Of a stretch of DNA of 64,000 nucleotides, positions 1 to 8,630 are shown piece by piece. The stretch is taken from NCBI RefSeq assembly GCF_003314435.2, contig NZ_QNVY02000001.1, positions 372,001 through 436,000 on the forward strand, read 5' to 3'. The notes beneath the pieces are model-generated. The model was not told where the DNA came from. It did not search any database and saw nothing but the letters and a program-made list of their open reading frames with translations. This DNA is from Flavobacterium petrolei. Its GTDB lineage: Bacteria; Bacteroidota; Bacteroidia; Flavobacteriales; Flavobacteriaceae. Each line of letters opens with the position of its first letter. Position 1 is the first letter of the stretch. A program made the translations under genes and the position numbers.

Positions 1-2235
1 TTTAGATTTCACTTCTTCTTTCGGCCAAGTATTATTGGTCACATCAATATCAGCAGTTTCTAATTTTGGATCCACTTGGATTTTTTTGATTGCTTTTTCA
101 GTCGCATATACTTTCTTAGCGGTATCATTGTTTTTTCTCCAAATTTGAGCTGGATATTTGAATGACTCTTTTGTATCATCTTCGTACGTTAACTCAACAA
201 TAAGCGGCATTAACATTCCTCCAGGTTTATTGAACTCTACTTCGTAAAAGTATTTTGGAGATTTTATTTTTGTTTTTTCATCCGCTATAAAGTTTTTATT
301 TACATAGTCCGCTAATAAATTTACATCCGCAATTGCTAATGCTTTCTTTTCTTTTGCAGATAATTCTTCGCTAGTTCCAGGAACTAAATATACGAAAGGT
401 CCTTTTTCCTGTCCAAAACGTCCTCTTCTTACCGTTGCATCCTTTAGCTCTTTAGTAGCCGTTTCAGACACGTAATATTGTTTAACTTCTTTAACGCCGA
501 TATCTACAAAATCAGTGGAGTAAAACCATCCTCTGAAAAACCAGTCTAAATCTACTGCCGAAGCGTCTTCCATCGTTCTAAAAAAGTCTTCCGGAGTAGG
601 ATGCTTGAATTTCCATCTGTTGGCATATACTTTAAACGCATGGTCAAACAATTCTCTTCCCATGATCGTTTCTCTAAGAATATTCAAGCCTGTCGCTGGC
701 TTACCATACGCATTTGCACCAAACTGAACTATTGTTTCAGAGTTAGACATAATAGGCTCCAAGAATTTTTGATCACCGCTCATGTAAGGAACAATTTTGC
801 TCGCAGGACCACGACTTGAAGGGAAATTTGTTCCCATTTCCTGCTCAGCCATGTATTGCATGAAAGTGTTCAAACCTTCATCCATCCAAGACCACTGACG
901 CTCATCAGAGTTTACAATCATGGGAAAGAAATTGTGTCCTACTTCATGCACTACTACCCCAACCATACCATTTTTTATGCGTTCACTAGTTACTCCTTTT
1001 TCGTCAGGACGACCGTAATTCCAGCAAATCATTGGATATTCCATACCTTGATCTTCTGCAGATACTGAAACCGCTTTTGGATAGGGATAATCAAACGTAT
1101 GTGCAGAATAACTTTTTAAAGTATGTGCTACCGTTCTTGTTGAAGTTTCTCCCCATAAAGGATTACTTTCTTTAGGATAAACTGAAATTGCCATTACCGT
1201 TTTCTCACTTAATTTAACCGCCATGGCATCATAAATGAATTTTCTTGAAGTGGCAATTCCAAAATCTCTAACGTTCTTAGCGCTGAATTTCCATGTTTTC
1301 TTCTTATCAGAGAATCCTTTTTCATTTGCTTCAGCTTCCGCTTGTGTTACAATAACAACCGGATTATCATAGGATTTCATTGCAAGTTCATATCTTTTGA
1401 CTTGTTCCGGAGTAAACACTTCGCTTCTGTTCATAAGCTCACCTGTTGCTTCCATAACGTGATCCGCAGGAACTGTAATATTTACATCAAAATTTCCAAA
1501 AGGCAATGTAAATTCTCCTGTTCCCCAAAACTGCATATTCTGCCATCCTTCAACATCATTATAAACCGCCATTCTAGGATAGAATTGAGCAATCACATAT
1601 AATTTATTTCCGTCTTTTTCGAATAATTCATATCCTGAACGACCGCCATCTTGTCTGTAATTGTTGATATTGTAAGACCATTTGATTGCAAAAGAAAATT
1701 TCTCTCCAGGTTTCATTGGCGTTGCCAAATTGATACGCATCATCGTTTGATTAATCGTATACGACAATGTGTTTCCTTTTACATCCTTCACGAACTCAAT
1801 GTTAAAACCACGCTCTTGCTCTTCTTTTAAAAATTTATTAGCAAAACCTCCCGCTGGAAAAACCTGCTCCATTCTCTGGCTTTCCGCCAATGGTGTTTGT
1901 GAGTTTTTAGCAGCTTGATTTTGATCTAACTGCACCCATAAATATTCTAAAGTGTCCGGAGAATTATTAAAATAGGTAATGGTTTCCGAACCACTTAATC
2001 TTGAATTCTTATCGTCAAGCTCAATATTTATTTTATAATCCGCTTGTTGTTGGTAGTAAGCCGGACCTGGAGCTCCTGAAGCCGTACGAAACATGTTAGG
2101 CGTGGCTAACAAATCATACATTTGACTAAATTTGTTTGTGTCGTACTTTCCGGTTTGTTTTGGTGTTACCGGCACTGTTTTTTCCTGTGCAAATAACAAT
2201 GCAGGAAAAAACAATAATAAAGATAATTTTTTCAT
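1..2235 (-). CDS. M1 family metallopeptidase (3' end outside window)
   Basis: Secreted zinc metallopeptidase of the M1 (aminopeptidase N/gluzincin) family. The reading frame is open from the ATG at 2235 to the window edge, giving 745 codons without a stop, so the C-terminus is missing. The N-terminus is a signal peptide ending near LLFAQ. Zinc ligands and catalytic Glu are visible as HEVGH at residues 430-434, followed 18 residues later by E453 in WMDEG, which is the gluzincin spacing HExxH-x18-E. An exopeptidase GxMEN-like strand is present as DQGMEYP upstream of the zinc site. The mature enzyme should act in the periplasm or at the surface on peptides. A DUF6702 gene lies 64 bases upstream on the same strand. 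The M1 family call is firm; the substrate is unknown. Confidence 0.93.
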   Translation of the reverse strand, partial: MKKLSLLLFFPALLFAQEKTVPVTPKQTGKYDTNKFSQMYDLLATPNMFRTASGAPGPAYYQQQADYKINIELDDKNSRLSGSETITYFNNSPDTLEYLWVQLDQNQAAKNSQTPLAESQRMEQVFPAGGFANKFLKEEQERGFNIEFVKDVKGNTLSYTINQTMMRINLATPMKPGEKFSFAIKWSYNINNYRQDGGRSGYELFEKDGNKLYVIAQFYPRMAVYNDVEGWQNMQFWGTGEFTLPFGNFDVNITVPADHVMEATGELMNRSEVFTPEQVKRYELAMKSYDNPVVIVTQAEAEANEKGFSDKKKTWKFSAKNVRDFGIATSRKFIYDAMAVKLSEKTVMAISVYPKESNPLWGETSTRTVAHTLKSYSAHTFDYPYPKAVSVSAEDQGMEYPMICWNYGRPDEKGVTSERIKNGMVGVVVHEVGHNFFPMIVNSDERQWSWMDEGLNTFMQYMAEQEMGTNFPSSRGPASKIVPYMSGDQKFLEPIMSNSETIVQFGANAYGKPATGLNILRETIMGRELFDHAFKVYANRWKFKHPTPEDFFRTMEDASAVDLDWFFRGWFYSTDFVDIGVKEVKQYYVSETATKELKDATVRRGRFGQEKGPFVYLVPGTSEELSAKEKKALAIADVNLLADYVNKNFIADEKTKIKSPKYFYEVEFNKPGGMLMPLIVELTYEDDTKESFKYPAQIWRKNNDTAKKVYATEKAIKKIQVDPKLETADIDVTNNTWPKEEVKSK

Positions 2236-2299
2236 AGGTGGGAATCTGGTTGTTTCAATGGGTGAAAATAATAATTTTAAGCAGATACATCTACATTAA

Positions 2300-2803
2300 T
2301 TAATATTTTAACATTCCCTTGGATGTGGATTCCGTAAAAAGCAATGTGTTTTTGACTCCAGAAACATTAAAATGCATGATATTTTGTTGCTCTGAATTAC
2401 CTTCAGTGATTACAGCATTATAGATTTCCAAGGAATTTATTTTTTGAATTTCTTTTATGCTAAAGTAACAAATGAGTACATCACCTTCCATTTCTTTGCT
2501 CAAAAAATGTATCGATTTGGTCTGACCATTTACTTTGATATAAAATTTTTCGCTGAAGTATTTTTTCAAAAAATTTATATCATCAACAGATTCATTTTCT
2601 GAACCTAAATTGATTTTCTTGCTGTACTTTTTTCCAACTGCAATATTCAAATCATCTACAAAGATGCGAGTCGTTATCTGAAGCATTTTCTTTTCAGGAG
2701 CGTAATTCACCTGATACAAAGCCACATAAAACTTATGTACACCAAAAGAAGTTAATGTTAAAAATAGTAAACCAAAAAAAGTGATTAAGATTGTTTTTTT
2801 CAT
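2300..2803 (-). CDS. DUF6702 family protein
   Basis: A 167-residue secreted or periplasmic protein of unknown function. It opens with a signal peptide (MKKTILITFFGLLFL, cleavage probably after SFG) followed by HKFYVALYQVNY, which I recognise as the start of the DUF6702 family of Bacteroidota. The remainder is a predicted beta-rich domain without catalytic motifs. It sits directly upstream of the M1 peptidase on the same strand with a 64-base gap. A shared transcript is likely and a functional link to the peptidase is plausible, but nothing in the sequence proves it. The family name is from memory of the N-terminal motif. Confidence 0.75.
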   Translation of the reverse strand: MKKTILITFFGLLFLTLTSFGVHKFYVALYQVNYAPEKKMLQITTRIFVDDLNIAVGKKYSKKINLGSENESVDDINFLKKYFSEKFYIKVNGQTKSIHFLSKEMEGDVLICYFSIKEIQKINSLEIYNAVITEGNSEQQNIMHFNVSGVKNTLLFTESTSKGMLKY

Positions 2804-2883
2804 TCGAAGATTCTATTTGTTTTTTATCGGAAAATGGTATCGCCATTCTTCAATCATATTTGTATTCTGGAATCATGGCGATT

Positions 2884-3639
2884 TCATTTTTGCAAAGTAG
2901 TAATTCTTTTAAACTCTTCGTTCTTGGTGATTAAAAAATCAATTAGTAAAAACTCATCTTCTTCTTTCAAAAGATTTTTTGATTTCGGATCACTTTCACA
3001 ATAATCCAGAAAAAGACTAATTTCTTCCGTTTTCAACTTCAAGGTATTGGTAAAAAAATAGCGATCTAACCCTTTAGAAACGACATCAGAAAAATCTGCT
3101 TGAGCATTTAACCCTGCCTTTTCATCCGAATCTTTTTTAAAGACTTTGGAAACCATTTTAAATATTCTAACAAAATCCATTCCGTTTTCAATGGTTCCAT
3201 CTGAAGGCATTGTTCTGTTTATCGGTGAAGATTTCGCATCATCCGTAAATTGCGTATCCACGATTGACTGAGAATTACTGATAGCTGGCTTTATATCCAT
3301 TTTACCTTTTACAATTACTTCTTTCAAAAGTGTAGTTTGCGCCTCTAAATTGATTACAAACAGCGTTTTTAAAAAATCCTTTTCTTGAAGTACGATTTTT
3401 TTAGACTTAAAAAAAGGACTTGAAACCAGCAACGTATCTTTGGCTTTCGCCAAAATATCAAAAAAACCTTGATTGCCGATGAAGGTTCTTGTTTTCGAAT
3501 TCAAATTAAAAACATAGCCATTGTCTACCAAAGCGGATTCATTTACAAATTGTCCGTGGAGTGACTTTCGAGTTTCAATTTGCCCAAAAGAAAGTTGGCA
3601 AAAGAAAAGGAAGCACATTATTTTTATTTTAGTTTTCAT
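2884..3639 (-). CDS. carboxypeptidase-regulatory-like domain protein (paralogue 1)
   Basis: Secreted protein, about 251 residues from the ATG at 3639, chosen because it begins a proper signal peptide (MKTKIKIMCFLFFCQLSFGQ); an in-frame ATG at 3672 adds 11 residues that fit no export signal. After the signal comes a CarboxypepD_reg-like beta-sandwich (GQFVNESALVDNGYVFN and following, then VSSPFFKSKK) of the kind found at the N-terminus of TonB-dependent receptors, here without a barrel. The C-terminal half carries an LKEVIVKG element and a helical region. It is the last of four tandem paralogues read leftwards and is the most diverged of the full-length ones. Function unknown. Confidence 0.8.
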   Translation of the reverse strand: MKTKIKIMCFLFFCQLSFGQIETRKSLHGQFVNESALVDNGYVFNLNSKTRTFIGNQGFFDILAKAKDTLLVSSPFFKSKKIVLQEKDFLKTLFVINLEAQTTLLKEVIVKGKMDIKPAISNSQSIVDTQFTDDAKSSPINRTMPSDGTIENGMDFVRIFKMVSKVFKKDSDEKAGLNAQADFSDVVSKGLDRYFFTNTLKLKTEEISLFLDYCESDPKSKNLLKEEDEFLLIDFLITKNEEFKRITTLQK

Positions 3640-3672
3640 CTGAAATTGTTTTACTGTAATTAATTTAGACAT

Positions 3673-3879
3673 CTAACCCTCCGAGAATAAATAAAAACCT
3701 TCTCCAGCATTATTTGTTTGTGTTGTTTTTCCGTTCGTTAAATTTAAGATATTTATTCCATTTACGCCTACAGAATCTACCCTGATTTTTCCTTTTACCA
3801 GCTTTTCATCGAGAGTTTGTCCAAAAGAAATTTGGCAAATCATAAAGAACATTTCCCTTAAAATGTTATTTATTTTCAA
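3673..3879 (-). pseudogene. truncated paralogue of the carboxypeptidase-regulatory-like array
   Basis: A 68-codon frame starting at TTG (3879), with an internal ATG at 3852. It encodes a signal peptide ending in ISFGQ and the first strands of the same domain as its neighbours (LVKGKIRVDSVGV, INILNLTNGK), then stops at FYLFSEG, where the full-length paralogues continue for about 180 residues. Neither other frame carries the missing part, so this looks like an internal deletion that left the 5' end next to the following paralogue. It overlaps the upstream gene by 14 bases. It may still be translated as a short secreted peptide. Confidence 0.6.
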
Positions 3880-4594
3880 GCGCTATAATTTCGTTATAAT
3901 TCTCAGCAAGTTGCACGATTAAATACATAATCAATGTTTTGTTCTTTGCTCGCAACGCATTTGCAAACACACCATCATCAACACAATAATACTGAAATCC
4001 TTTGATATAATCCGACGGAATCCTTAAGGTTTCCGTGTAATATTTATCTTCAAAAAGCACATCAATTCTAGCCAAAAGCTGTTCTTTCTTTTCTACAATA
4101 ATTTCCTTTTTCAACATAGCTTTTCTCCCGGATATCGTATTCAATAGCCCGTCAATTCCACCACCAGAAGTTGCTGTGTATAATTTCCTTTCAGAAGGTG
4201 TGTATTTCTTTTGACCGTAGGGAATAATTCCTAAACTCTCCGCAGTAATAGATGATTCATTCACTATTACTTCTTTCAAAATAATACTTTTAGGAATCAT
4301 CTGAACCGTAATAACTTCCTCTACCAAATCCTGTTTAGTGATTTTCCGGCGAAGAGCCTCTAAATTAACGGCTGTGAAGAATAGAATATCGCCTTCTTTT
4401 CCGGGGATTGTAAAAAAACCATTAGCATCTGAAACCGTTGCTTTTTCCGTTGACACATTTACAACGTTAATGCGATCCACTGCAACAGAATCTGAAGTTA
4501 TTTTTCCTCGAATTTCCTTCGTATTATTGGTCTGCCCAAAGGCAACCTGAACCAACAAAAGGATTACAAACTGTAGCGTATTTTTAATTTTCAC
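3866..4594 (-). CDS. carboxypeptidase-regulatory-like domain protein (paralogue 2)
   Basis: Secreted protein, 242 residues when read from the GTG at 4594; a TTG two codons earlier is also possible and no ATG is available at the expected place. Signal peptide MKIKNTLQFVILLLVQVAFGQ-like, then a CarboxypepD_reg-like domain (IRGKITSDSVAVDRINVVNV, DANGFFTIPGKEGD, LFFTA), the LKEVIVN element and the segment LGIIPYGQKKYTPSERKLYTA, nearly repeated in paralogue 3. The C-terminus is helical. Its start overlaps the 3' end of the upstream gene by 11 bases, which suggests translational coupling and explains the weak start codon. Role unknown; no barrel or enzyme domain is present. Confidence 0.82.
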   Translation of the reverse strand: MKIKNTLQFVILLLVQVAFGQTNNTKEIRGKITSDSVAVDRINVVNVSTEKATVSDANGFFTIPGKEGDILFFTAVNLEALRRKITKQDLVEEVITVQMIPKSIILKEVIVNESSITAESLGIIPYGQKKYTPSERKLYTATSGGGIDGLLNTISGRKAMLKKEIIVEKKEQLLARIDVLFEDKYYTETLRIPSDYIKGFQYYCVDDGVFANALRAKNKTLIMYLIVQLAENYNEIIALENK

Positions 4595-5354
4595 CGGCAA
4601 TTATTTCTTTATACTTAGTAGCTAATTCTCCTATCAAAAAAGTAGTCATTGTAACATTTTTAGATTTCAGAACCGTCACAAATCGTTCATTTTCGATACT
4701 GTAATATTCGAATCCTTTGACATATTCAGCAGGTATTTTTAATTTACTCACAAAGTAATCGGCAGTAAACAAATTCTCTAACTGTCTTAAATAGGATTCT
4801 TTCTTTTCAATCTCAACTTCTTTTTTCAACATCTTAGTTCTTCCCGAAATCCAATTTAACAATGGATCCGCCGAAACTGATCCTCCCATCATGCTACCCG
4901 CATTTGCGGAAGCATTAAGATCACTGGCCGTATACAATTTGCGTTCAGCCGGAGTATACGTTTTCTGACCTCTAGGAATAATCCCTAATGAAGATGCATT
5001 AATCCCATTTCGAACAATCACTTCCCGCAATTGATTCACTATTGGCGTGACTTTCACATAAAGAACTCCTTGTTCAAAATCATCCTGAGTCAACAGCAAT
5101 AAAGTCTCTTTGAACTGCGGCGCAGTAAACAGCAATGTATCACCAGCAGCTGCCTGAATAAAAAAATTACCATCACGATCCGTAATTGATGCCTTTTCTG
5201 TTTTTTTGTTTATAACATAAATACCTTCCAAAACTGAAACATCAGCAGTTACTTTTCCGTTCAATTTTCTTCGGGACGCATCTTGTGACCAAACATTTGT
5301 TATAGTAAAAGCCAAAAATAAGTACACAATTCTAATCATCTCTTTGATAGCCAT
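4584..5354 (-). CDS. carboxypeptidase-regulatory-like domain protein (paralogue 3)
   Basis: First gene of the array as transcribed. The ATG at 5354 is preferred over the GTG at 5363; an ATG at 5339 directly before the hydrophobic stretch (IRIVYLFLAFTITNVWSQ) is the other candidate. After the signal peptide there is a regulatory-like beta-sandwich (LNGKVTADVSVLEGIYVIN, DRDGNFFIQAAAGDTLLFTA), the element LREVIVRNG, then GIIPRGQKTYTPAERKLYTA and a helical C-terminus. A -7-like TACTTTTA lies at 5375-5368 on this strand, just before the start, so the array is probably one transcript from here to 2884. Function unknown; the type is widespread in Flavobacteriaceae. Confidence 0.83.
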   Translation of the reverse strand: MAIKEMIRIVYLFLAFTITNVWSQDASRRKLNGKVTADVSVLEGIYVINKKTEKASITDRDGNFFIQAAAGDTLLFTAPQFKETLLLLTQDDFEQGVLYVKVTPIVNQLREVIVRNGINASSLGIIPRGQKTYTPAERKLYTASDLNASANAGSMMGGSVSADPLLNWISGRTKMLKKEVEIEKKESYLRQLENLFTADYFVSKLKIPAEYVKGFEYYSIENERFVTVLKSKNVTMTTFLIGELATKYKEIIAGEN

Positions 5355-5432
5355 TATTGACACCTCGTAAAAGTATCTTAATGCATTCCAAATTAAGTAC
5401 TAAAGACTTGGTAAAAAAATGTTAATTAAAAA

Positions 5433-5465
5433 TTTGAAATAAAAAAGACCGATTTAATATCTTTA
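5433..5465 (+). promoter_or_regulatory. putative promoter of peptidase E gene
   Basis: TTTG at 5433-5436 and TATCTTTA at 5458-5465, 21 bases apart. This is a near match to the Bacteroidota -33/-7 pattern (last base A instead of G), 20 bases before the start codon. Confidence 0.5.
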
Positions 5466-5485
5466 GCACAAATTATGCACCAAAA

Positions 5486-6193
5486 ATGAAAAACATACTA
5501 ATCGCAAGTACCTCAACACTTGCAAACGAGAATTATCTGGAGTATCTATTACCGGAATTGACAACGCATTTCCAGGATTGTGACACGATTCTTTTTATTC
5601 CTTACGCCAGACCTGGCGGTATTTCGCATCAGGAATACACTGCAATGGTTGGCTTGGCTTTCGCCAAAATAAATAAAAAGGTAATAGGAATTCACGAATT
5701 TGAAGATCCCGCAGAGGCGATAAAAAATGCCGAAGGAATTTTCACAGGAGGCGGAAATACTTTTGTTCTGGTATCCCAATTACACAAGAACAATGTGATG
5801 GAAACCCTTTCGGAAGTTGTAAAAAATGGGACTCCGTATTTAGGAACAAGCGCAGGAAGCAACATTTGCGGACTTACGATGCAAACGACAAACGACATGC
5901 CGATAGTTTATCCGCCAAGTTTTAAAACGCTTGGATTAATTCCTTTCAATTTGAATCCGCATTATTTAGATCCAGACACTTCTTCAAAACACATGGGCGA
6001 AACACGAGAAACCCGAATTAAAGAATATCATGCATTTAATACTGTTCCGGTTTTAGGACTGAGAGAAGGCAGTTGGCTAGACGTAAAAGGAGATTCAATT
6101 ACTTTGAAAGGCAATTTGAAAGCACGATTGTTTCGACAAAATCAAATTCCTGAAGAATTAGAACCTGGAACTGAATTGAATTTTGTAAAATGA
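5486..6193 (+). CDS. pepE: dipeptidase E (peptidase E, family S51)
   Basis: Cytoplasmic serine dipeptidase that removes N-terminal aspartate from peptides, mainly Asp-Xaa dipeptides. The protein is 235 residues, the usual length. The nucleophile lies in GTSAGSN (Ser122). An aspartate at 137 (TNDMP) and a histidine at 159 (NPHYLD) have the same spacing as Ser120/Asp135/His157 of the Salmonella enzyme, as I remember it. The glycine-rich strand FTGGGNTF is also typical. No signal peptide. It is a single gene divergent from the paralogue array. Identification is firm. Confidence 0.93.
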   Translation: MKNILIASTSTLANENYLEYLLPELTTHFQDCDTILFIPYARPGGISHQEYTAMVGLAFAKINKKVIGIHEFEDPAEAIKNAEGIFTGGGNTFVLVSQLHKNNVMETLSEVVKNGTPYLGTSAGSNICGLTMQTTNDMPIVYPPSFKTLGLIPFNLNPHYLDPDTSSKHMGETRETRIKEYHAFNTVPVLGLREGSWLDVKGDSITLKGNLKARLFRQNQIPEELEPGTELNFVK

Positions 6194-6210
6194 TTTTACA
6201 AAATCTCCAA

Positions 6211-6245
6211 AATAAAAAAAGCCGAAACAATTAAGTTTCGGCTTT
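6211..6245 (-). terminator. intrinsic terminator, minus strand
   Basis: Stem AAAGCCGAAAC (6218-6228) with GTTTCGGCTTT (6235-6245), followed on the minus strand by a T run (complement of 6211-6220). The T tail shows it belongs to minus-strand transcription, that is to the tRNA-Gly array and its vestigial copy, rather than to pepE. Confidence 0.65.
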
Positions 6246-6248
6246 GAA

Positions 6249-6265
6249 GAGCGAAAGACGAGGCT
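6249..6265 (-). other. vestigial 3' end of a tRNA-Gly gene
   Basis: Seventeen bases identical to the 3' end (T-arm edge plus acceptor strand) of the two intact tRNA-Gly genes just upstream on this strand. They are followed at the same distance by a terminator hairpin like the one behind the intact copies. The rest of the gene is replaced by unrelated palindromic sequence. Best read as the remnant of a third tandem copy. Confidence 0.55.
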
Positions 6266-6307
6266 TCCCGTATCTCTTCGTTGACGGGATATCCCGAAGC
6301 TTCGGGA
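6266..6307. repeat. palindromic intergenic insertion
   Basis: Contains a perfect 16-base palindrome, TCCCGAAGCTTCGGGA, at 6292-6307, preceded by a second imperfect inverted pair (TCCCGT near 6266 with ACGGGA near 6284). It sits inside the vestigial tRNA unit. This resembles the short GC-richer palindromes scattered through Flavobacterium intergenic DNA. Confidence 0.5.
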
Positions 6308-6320
6308 CTAGCACAACCTT

Positions 6321-6355
6321 AAAATAAAAAACCTCAAACAATAGTTTGAGGTTTT
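6321..6355 (-). terminator. terminator behind tRNA-Gly copy 2
   Basis: Twelve-base stem AAAACCTCAAAC (6327-6338) with GTTTGAGGTTTT (6344-6355), followed on the minus strand by a T-rich tail (complement of 6321-6330). It starts three bases after the tRNA 3' end. Confidence 0.75.
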
Positions 6356-6357
6356 AG

Positions 6358-6430
<73 letters not shown>

Positions 6431-6474
6431 ATTATAACAGTAAAATAAGATTTCAAAGTAAATTTGAAACTTAG

Positions 6475-6547
<73 letters not shown>

Positions 6548-6560
6548 ATTAACAACGGTG

Positions 6561-6568
6561 CAAATATA
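6561..6568 (-). promoter_or_regulatory. promoter -7 box of the tRNA-Gly array
   Basis: TATATTTG on the minus strand, 13 bases before the first tRNA, an exact TAnnTTTG. Two TTG triplets lie 16 and 21 bases upstream as -33 candidates. Confidence 0.65.
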
Positions 6569-6719
6569 ATTAATAACTTTGCTTCAATGCAAGTTTTTTT
6601 CTTAAAAAGTCTCAATCTTACCTCTTAAACCTTTTTTAAAAAAGAGGATTCAAATCATAAAGAATTTAATATGAAAATATTATACCTTTATAGGACACAA
6701 AAAAATCTTTGAAAAAATA

Positions 6720-7018
6720 ATGCAAAACATCAAACAAATAGTTGCTTTGGATGCATTTTCGGTACGACTTCCTACACTTCGGATGGAAGAATCGCTAGAA
6801 AGTTGTCGTCTTGACGGCCATATTTTAGCAACAGCTGTTCATTTTGGTTGATATAACTCTGAAAATCTCTTGGGAGTAGTTCCCATATTTGAAGTAAAGA
6901 ACATGCATTCACCCATGAAAAAGAGTGCAGCAAAAACAAACCAAATCTAATTTGGTTCAACGCCGGAAAAGGAAGGTTTTATTTTTTTATAGTAAAAGGT
7001 CTAGGAATCGAACAATAA
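6720..7018 (+). pseudogene. GNAT-family N-acetyltransferase remnant
   Basis: An ATG at 6720 opens a frame of 43 codons (VRLPTLRMEESLESCRLDG, TAVHFG) interrupted by TGA at 6849. The same frame continues with NSENLLGVVPIFEVKN, then the frame changes and NLIWFNAGKGRFYF appears from 6944 to a stop at 7016. These three pieces match, in order, the start, second strand and C-terminal LIWFNAR-type motif of a common Bacteroidota GNAT family. The central acetyl-CoA binding loop is missing. One in-frame stop, one internal deletion and one frameshift make it non-functional. A -7-like TACCTTTA precedes it. Confidence 0.6.
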
Positions 7019-7040
7019 AGTATAACATTTAAAGGTATAA

Positions 7041-8630
7041 ATGATGAATAGTACATTTTTGATTGTGATGCTGTTGACCTTCATTAGTTGTAAAAAAGAA
7101 GAACTAAAAAGTGAGGTAATCTTGAAAGAAGAGATTGCAAAACCTCATGTGCAACCGGAAGGAAAACCAACCACTATGGACTCCACTTTAGTACTTTCGT
7201 TCCGCAACAAAGTACTTACAGATTTTTACACGTCTACGAATTTCAGGACAGTTTGGCAATCCGAAGAAAAGAGAAAAATAATTTTAAGAGAACTTCTCAA
7301 ATCAGATGAAGAAGGATTAATCCCCGAAGATTACAACGTAAAAACGTTATTTGATTTCGAAAAAAAAGCAGCCTCTCTAGATTCTGTAGATTTGGCAAAA
7401 TATGATATTTTACTGACTTCCAGTTTACAAAAATACATCTCACATCTTACTAACGGAAGACTAAATCCTCGAAAATTATATAAGAACTGGGATTTGAAAC
7501 CAAACGAAATAGATCTAAATACAACAGTCGCCCAATTACTTCAAACCGACTCCTTGGCTTATAAAATAGAGCAATTGAAACCCAATCACCTTATTTACAA
7601 AAGATTAAAAAAAGCACTTCAGCAAATTAATTCTTTTCCAAAAGACAACTTTAAATCCATAAAATTTACAAAAATAATAACTCCGAATGATACCAATCCT
7701 TCTTTAATCGACATCAAGAAACGATTAATTTATTGGAAAGAATTGCAACCTAAAGATAGTCTTACTACTATTTATGACGAAGAAACGGTTAATGCCTTAA
7801 AAAAATTCCAAAGTCGGCACGGTTTAGCCGCTGATGCAAAAATTGGAGCCGGAACCATTGCTTCCCTTAATTTTTCTAAAACCCAACGCACACAACAAAT
7901 ACTGGCTAATCTGGAACGCTGGAAATGGTATCCGAAACAAATGGGAAAGGAATATATTATCATCAACATTCCAGATTATAAGTTGTCGCTGGTAAACAAT
8001 AATGATACGTTGAGAACACACCGAGTAATTGTAGGAAGAGCTAAAAGAAAAACACCAGTGCTGAGTTCTAAATTAACACAAGTCGTTTTTAATCCAACCT
8101 GGACGGTTCCGCCAACCATCCTGAGGGAAGATGTAATCCCTGCTATTTTAAGAAGTAGAAGCTACTTAACGCAATCAAATATTAAAGTTTACGATAGTAA
8201 TGGAAGAATTGTAAGTCCTTACGAATGGCAATTATCTCAGGCCAAAACGTATCGATATGTACAAAGTCCGGGTACTTTCAATTCGTTGGGCATGGTGAAA
8301 ATCATTTTTCCAAACCGTTTCTCCGTTTATTTACACGATACGAATCACAGGGATTATTTTGACAAAATAGATCGTTCATTAAGTTCTGGCTGCGTCAGAG
8401 TAGACAATCCATTGGAATTAACAGAATATATCCTAAACGACGGAGTCAATTGGAACCTGGAAAATATCACAGAAACTTTACAGAATGAGAGAACAAAATT
8501 TGTAAAAATCAAAAAAGAAATAGCTTTTCATCTACTATATTGGACCGCTTGGAGCGAGAACAACAAATTGATTTTCAGAGATGATATTTACAACCTTGAC
8601 GCAAATTTGTACGATAAATTACGAAATTGA
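7041..8630 (+). CDS. L,D-transpeptidase, YcbB/LdtD type lipoprotein
   Basis: Cross-links peptidoglycan stem peptides (3-3 bonds) or attaches proteins to them, in the periplasm. At 529 residues it has the long YcbB-type layout. A lipoprotein signal has lipobox FISC (Cys17). A scaffold region comes next, then a peptidoglycan-binding repeat near residues 235-278 (DEETVNALKKFQSRHGL). The YkuD catalytic domain runs from about 305 to 470, with HDTNHRDYF and the nucleophile Cys451 in SSGCVRV. The start could also be the second Met (7044). Its 3' end overlaps the convergent second transpeptidase gene by 12 bases. Confidence 0.9.
   Translation: MMNSTFLIVMLLTFISCKKEELKSEVILKEEIAKPHVQPEGKPTTMDSTLVLSFRNKVLTDFYTSTNFRTVWQSEEKRKIILRELLKSDEEGLIPEDYNVKTLFDFEKKAASLDSVDLAKYDILLTSSLQKYISHLTNGRLNPRKLYKNWDLKPNEIDLNTTVAQLLQTDSLAYKIEQLKPNHLIYKRLKKALQQINSFPKDNFKSIKFTKIITPNDTNPSLIDIKKRLIYWKELQPKDSLTTIYDEETVNALKKFQSRHGLAADAKIGAGTIASLNFSKTQRTQQILANLERWKWYPKQMGKEYIIINIPDYKLSLVNNNDTLRTHRVIVGRAKRKTPVLSSKLTQVVFNPTWTVPPTILREDVIPAILRSRSYLTQSNIKVYDSNGRIVSPYEWQLSQAKTYRYVQSPGTFNSLGMVKIIFPNRFSVYLHDTNHRDYFDKIDRSLSSGCVRVDNPLELTEYILNDGVNWNLENITETLQNERTKFVKIKKEIAFHLLYWTAWSENNKLIFRDDIYNLDANLYDKLRN

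Noticed and set aside
6249-6265. tRNA 3'-end repeat as a phage or island attachment site
   Set aside because: No integrase or foreign gene lies between the repeat copies, and the fragment is followed by the same kind of terminator as the intact tRNA units.
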